The translations under genes and the position numbers were made by a program. From Rhynchonema sp. JSB1_4 (Eukaryota > Nematoda > Chromadorea > Monhysterida > Xyalidae), in the NCBI GenBank assembly GCA_030248065.1, contig JASAMV010002753.1, positions 1-64,000 on the forward strand: a stretch of DNA of 64,000 nucleotides. Reading direction: 5' to 3'. Shown in pieces: positions 60,494 to 64,000 of the stretch; position 1 is the stretch's first letter, and every line of letters starts with the position of its first letter. The notes under the pieces are model-generated. The model did not search any database. It worked only from the letters and a program-made list of their open reading frames with translations, and had not been told where the DNA came from.

Positions 60494-61347
60494 CAGAGAT
60501 CGGAAACGGGCCGGGTAAAGTCGGCCCGGCCCGGCCCGGTCGGCGAAAAGTCCGGCCCGGCCCGGTGGAGGGCTGCAGGTCGGCCCGGCCCGGCCCGTTT
60601 TGGCTTGAGGTCGGCCCGGCCCGGCCCGGCCCGGTCAGCCAATTTTCAAGGGCTGAAAACTAAAAAAGTCCAAAAAGCTGAAAAAAAATTCGAAAATTTT
60701 CTGCAGAATACTTGTTTTCACTGGTTGGTACAGCTGGGGGAAGGGTAGGTAGGTAGGTAGGTAGATTGACGCGCCATCCTGATGCAGTACGTAAGTCGCC
60801 GCCCCGGTTGGTACAGTAGTAGTAGTGTAGTAGGTATGGTATAATTTTTGGCTCAAAATGGTTTAAAATCGGTATTTTTCACTCCATATAGGCGAAAAAT
60901 CGCGCGTGACGCGCGAAATTAGCGCTTAAGAGTACATTCTCATCAATATGTAGACATAAAATTTTGTTCCCGGACGACTCCCCCCAGCTCGGCCGGTCGG
61001 TACTACAGTAGGTAGGTTGATTGCAGGCAGGCTTTTTTGGTGGTACAGTAGGAGTAGGTTGATTGCTGCAAAGCAAAGGCCTGGGTATGGGTAGCTACTG
61101 CCTCTTTCTTCAAAACGATGACTGAAAAGATCAAGAACTAGGAAATGCTATTGCGCGAAGCGCAAAAATTTTGGAAATTTTGGTTCAAAAAATGGTAATT
61201 TCGTTCAAATTTAGGCATACCGGGCCGGACCGGGCCGGGCTGCTCGGCCCGGCCCGGTCCCCCCAAATCTCCGGCCCGGCTCGGCCCGGCCCGGTCGACC
61301 AACTCCAAAATCGCGGCCGGGCCGGGCCAGCCCGTTTCCGATCTCTG
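60494..61347. mobile_element. hAT-like element with GGCCCG cassettes, second copy
   Basis: Starts CAGAGATCGGAAACGGGC, ends with its complement, exact duplication CACCCAAT at 60486-60493 and 61348-61355. Same design as 58198-58975. It contains a further, less well bounded GGTACAGTAGGTAGG-type insert at about 60728-61105. Confidence 0.9.
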
Positions 61348-61388
61348 CACCCAATACCTGGTATTGGGTGCCGGTATTGGGTATTGGG

Positions 61389-61819
61389 CAGTGTAGTGGC
61401 TGGGGGGGGGGGATTCCCCCCCCTAAGGAGTAGGTACCTTGCAACCACCCCTTGGGGGGGGATGGGGGGGGGAAGGGTAGGTACCTTGCAACCACCCCGG
61501 AGGGTACCTTGCAACCATCAATTTATGGTTTTTATAGGCAAAAATGGGTGTTTTTCGACCTCAAAACCCCAAAAATCGCGCGCTCCGCGCGCAAACCTCC
61601 ACATAATAGGTATTTTAGGCAAATTTTCGGCCAAAATGCAAAAAAGTACCAATTTTTCGGCCAAATTTGCAGTATAATGCATGCAAAAAACACCCTTTTT
61701 TCGGACCTCAGGGGTACCTTGCAACCTCCCGGAGGCTGGGTAGGGGGGTACCTTGCAACCATCTGGATCCATCCCCCCCCCCAAGGGTACCTTGCAACCA
61801 TCTGCCTGCCACTACACTG
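61389..61819. mobile_element. hAT-like MITE with CTTGCAACC cassettes
   Basis: Starts CAGTGTAGTGGCTGG, ends CTGCCACTACACTG, duplication GTATTGGG at 61381-61388 and 61820-61827; the site is itself part of a GTATTGGG repeat, so the duplication is weaker proof here. Cassette GGTACCTTGCAACCA, three copies left and three right. Confidence 0.8.
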
Positions 61820-61849
61820 GTATTGGGTGTGGGCCTGGTATTGGGTATT

Positions 61850-62058
61850 GGATTTGGTTCGAAGAAAATTTTCTCTCAAAATTCTTCTCTCAAGCAATAC
61901 TGATGTTTTGAACCGTAAGTGTCGGCTGTCGGCTGTCGGGTGTCGGGTCCGAAAAAACCCGACACCCGACATCTGGGGGTACCCGACACCCGACACCTAC
62001 ACTTTTTTGGCACCCGACACCCGACAGCCGACACCCGACATCTCTCTAACCCTACTCC
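61850..62058. mobile_element. Fragment of the CCCGACA hAT-like MITE
   Basis: Matches the right half of 23750-24207 (GGTTCGAAGAAAATTTTCTC onward) and ends CTCTCTAACCCTA, the same terminus. The left part is missing. Confidence 0.75.
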
Positions 62059-62186
62059 AGAGCCCTGAAATGGTGAAAAATTTTCAATTTTTTAGCCTTA
62101 GAAATCGCTATTTTTAGCTGCAATGTTAAGAAGAATGAGAAATTCAGTCATATTTGGCCCATTTTTTAAAAAAAAGTTTGGAATTT

Positions 62187-62310
62187 TGGGTATTGGGTCG
62201 GTATTGGGTATTGGGTCTCAACCTGAGTATTGGGTTGGGTCCCATTTGAGGTATTGGGGGTGGGCCCTGGTATTGGGTATTGGCTTGGGTCAAAAAATCG
62301 GTATTGCCCC
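62187..62310 (+). repeat. GTATTGGG minisatellite
   Basis: Repeated GGTATTGGGTATTGGGT units, also at 61355-61388 and 61820-61855 around an inserted MITE. Confidence 0.8.
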
Positions 62311-62566
62311 CATGCCTAACAGTAGGTATCCCCCCTCCAGAGTACCTCCAGCTCCAACACTGACTCCACCTCACTGGTCGCGGTCGGTGTACCTGGCCTG
62401 GAGGAGGGGATCCCTCTGACCTTGGGCACCGTTGTTGGTAGGTAGGTAGGTCGACGCCCCATCCTGGTGCTGGTAGCATAATAGTGGCAGGGGTTGGGGG
62501 TTACCCACCCCTCTCAGTACTTACCTACCACAAATCCCGAGGGGGTTGAGTACTTACCCTCTCACA

Positions 62567-62979
62567 CAGTGGTGTCGTTGAGAAATCGAAATTTTCCCAT
62601 ACCCAGCCCAATTTTCGGGAAATTTCCCATACATACCCCCAAAAATCAAAAATTTCCCATACCAGGGGGGGGGGGTTTTCAAAAACTCAAAAATTTCCCA
62701 TATCCGAGGGTGCGGGTTTTGAAAAAATGACCCCAAAAATCTTCTAAAAGTGCCAAAAATTGGTTTAAAAAGCGCTTAAAACAGAGTTTTCTTGCGGCAG
62801 CAAGCGATTTTTAACATTTTTGGACGAAAAATGGTCAATTTTGGTACTTCTCGGGGTCAAAAAGTCATTTCTTAGGGGTGCTCGTTCCAAAAGTGAAAAA
62901 TTTCCCATGCCCCATACCTCCGGCCGATTTCCCATACCCCATACTAGGGGGGTAACCCCCCCCCCCAACGACACCACTG
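62567..62979. mobile_element. hAT-like MITE with TTTCCCATACC cassettes
   Basis: 413 bp with perfect 14-bp ends CAGTGGTGTCGTTG / CAACGACACCACTG and exact duplication CTCTCACA at 62559-62566 and 62980-62987. Same family as 11697-12451, 19863-20060 and 45398-45775. Confidence 0.92.
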
Positions 62980-63227
62980 CTCTCACAACTCCAAATCTTG
63001 CCTCTCACAAGCAATTTTATACCTTAAGGCAAAAATCGGTGTTTTTTTACCTCATTTCCCAAAACTCGCGCGCAAACTCACCCAAAATACGTATTTTTAG
63101 GCGATTGTCGGCGAAAATTGGATAAAAGCAGTATTCTTCCTTCATTTATTGACCAAAATTGGTGACCAAAAAATCTCAAAAAACGGTGTTTTTTGCCTTT
63201 TTGAGTGACCAAAACCATACCTCTCAC

Positions 63228-63630
63228 CAGTGGTGTAGCTACCCAGGCGGGGCGGCAACCTACTGTTTGTACCACCCAAAATGCGGGGCGGCAACCTACC
63301 TATTGTACCAGCCGAGCTAGGGGGGTCGTACCACTTGGGGGGTCATCTGGAAACCGAAATTTTTATGTCTAAATACTGAAGATAATGTGGCCTAAAACAC
63401 TAATTTCGCGCGCAGCGCGCGATTTTTCGCCTTTTTGCAGACAAATATGCTAATTTTATGCAATTTTAAGCCAAAAATGAATGTTTTGGGTGAAAAGTTA
63501 GGTGGGGCGGCAACCTACCTACTGTACCAGGGGAGGGGCGGCAACCTACCTACTGTGCCAGGTGAGGGGCGGCAACCTACCTACTGTACCTAAGGGGGCC
63601 CCCACCCCCCCCCCCCCAGCTACACCATTG
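63228..63630. mobile_element. hAT-like MITE with CAACCTACCTACTGTACC cassettes
   Basis: 403 bp, starts CAGTGGTGTAGCT, ends AGCTACACCATTG, exact duplication CCTCTCAC at 63220-63227 and 63631-63638. Core palindrome CGCGCGCAGCGCGCG present. Confidence 0.9.
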
Positions 63631-64000
63631 CCTCTCACTCAGCTCTCACGCTTCCGGTCCCAACCCGCATCATACTTACCTCCCACACATGAGCCTGCCA
63701 CTACACTGGCTCGTACGGTAGGTAGGTCGCCGAAATCCGGCCGGCACAGTAGGTTGCGTGCGATTTTTGGCTCATATTGGTATAAAGCCTGTATTTTTCA
63801 CTCCACATCGCGAAAAATCGTGCGCAACGTGCGACGTTTGTTTTAGAATACAGTTTTAGAATACATTTTCATCAATATTAGGCATAAAAAATTTTGGTTT
63901 CGGCCGGTACACCCCTCGCTTTTGGTTTTGGTGGTACAGTCGGTTGCCGCTGCGGCCCCACCAGAGTAGCTACACCACTGTTCACTGGTGTAGCTGGGGG

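Larger units (their letters stand above)
60061..62362. mobile_element. 2.3 kb hAT-like element swollen by nested insertions
   Basis: Ends CAGTGTTGGAG and CTCCAACACTG with exact duplication ACTCCACC at 60053-60060 and 62363-62370. Cassette GGTACAGTAGGTATCCCCC, four copies left, one right. Contains elements 60494-61347 and 61389-61819, a piece of the CCCGACA element and GTATTGGG minisatellite. Confidence 0.85.
62477..63708. mobile_element. Older hAT-like element hosting two MITEs
   Basis: Ends CATAATAGTGGCAGG and CCTGCCACTACACTG. Flanking octamers GCTGGTAG and GCTCGTAC agree at 6 of 8. It contains the elements at 62567-62979 and 63228-63630, both inserted in CCTCTCAC-like cassettes of this host. 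Confidence 0.6.

Noticed and set aside
58200..61330. GC-rich Pro/Gly/Arg frames as collagen-like genes
   Set aside because: They are translations of GGCCCG cassettes in transposons.

Overview
The window is nuclear DNA of an invertebrate metazoan. It carries intron-rich orthologues of animal genes: the microRNA-processing nuclease Drosha, two tandem copies of cereblon, a peptide-type class A GPCR, the splicing factor RBM22 and ribosomal protein uL11/RPL12. Many introns are tiny (29-100 bp) while others are swollen by repeats. Short introns and an atypical splice-donor style would fit a flatworm-like lineage, but the sequence alone does not fix the species and I make no taxonomic claim beyond invertebrate animal.

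Layout. 1-4094: a 3.6 kb inverted duplication followed by a third partial copy, carrying fragments of a Gln/Pro-rich protein. 4340-15860 (+): Drosha in about 35 exons, with nested hAT-like MITEs in one intron. 15989-16337 (+): a possible small basic protein. 16346-26140 (+): a 4.8 kb tandem duplication, each unit with its own cereblon gene; the first copy is damaged at its 5' end and carries a small Helitron, the second looks intact and carries a hAT-like MITE in an intron. 26.1-37.6 kb: gene-poor, with a possible small membrane-protein exon on the minus strand and short degenerate arrays. 37623-41051 (+): the GPCR, ending just before an AATAAA. 41814-43043 (+): an unrecognised gene of 220 aa. 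44.9-47.0 kb (-): exons of an unrecognised gene. 47476-51604 (-): RBM22, complete. 52173-59021 (-): RPL12, complete at exactly 165 codons, whose first intron of about 4.9 kb is packed with nested MITEs. 59937 (+): first exon of a divergent gene. 60.0-64.0 kb: more nested MITEs.

The most unusual content is the mobile-element landscape. At least a dozen short elements have hAT-like hallmarks (8-bp target duplications; short terminal inverted repeats beginning CAGTG, CAGAG or TAGGG). Most share one architecture: a short cassette repeated several times just inside both ends, in the same orientation on both sides, flanking an AT-rich core. The cassette is uniform within an element and different between elements. 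Five of them sit inside one another at 56069-58108, and every level is proven by its own matching 8-bp duplication. Two insertions (a Helitron and a hAT-like MITE) can be compared with empty sites in the sister cereblon copy.

Three smaller themes also recur: a heavily over-represented 9-mer (GATGTTTCA or its complement, about 24 occurrences), splice donors of the form GTTNGT in all the genes, and a CG-rich palindrome inside several MITE cores. Gene identities rest on recalled family features and reading-frame/phase consistency; no database search was possible.
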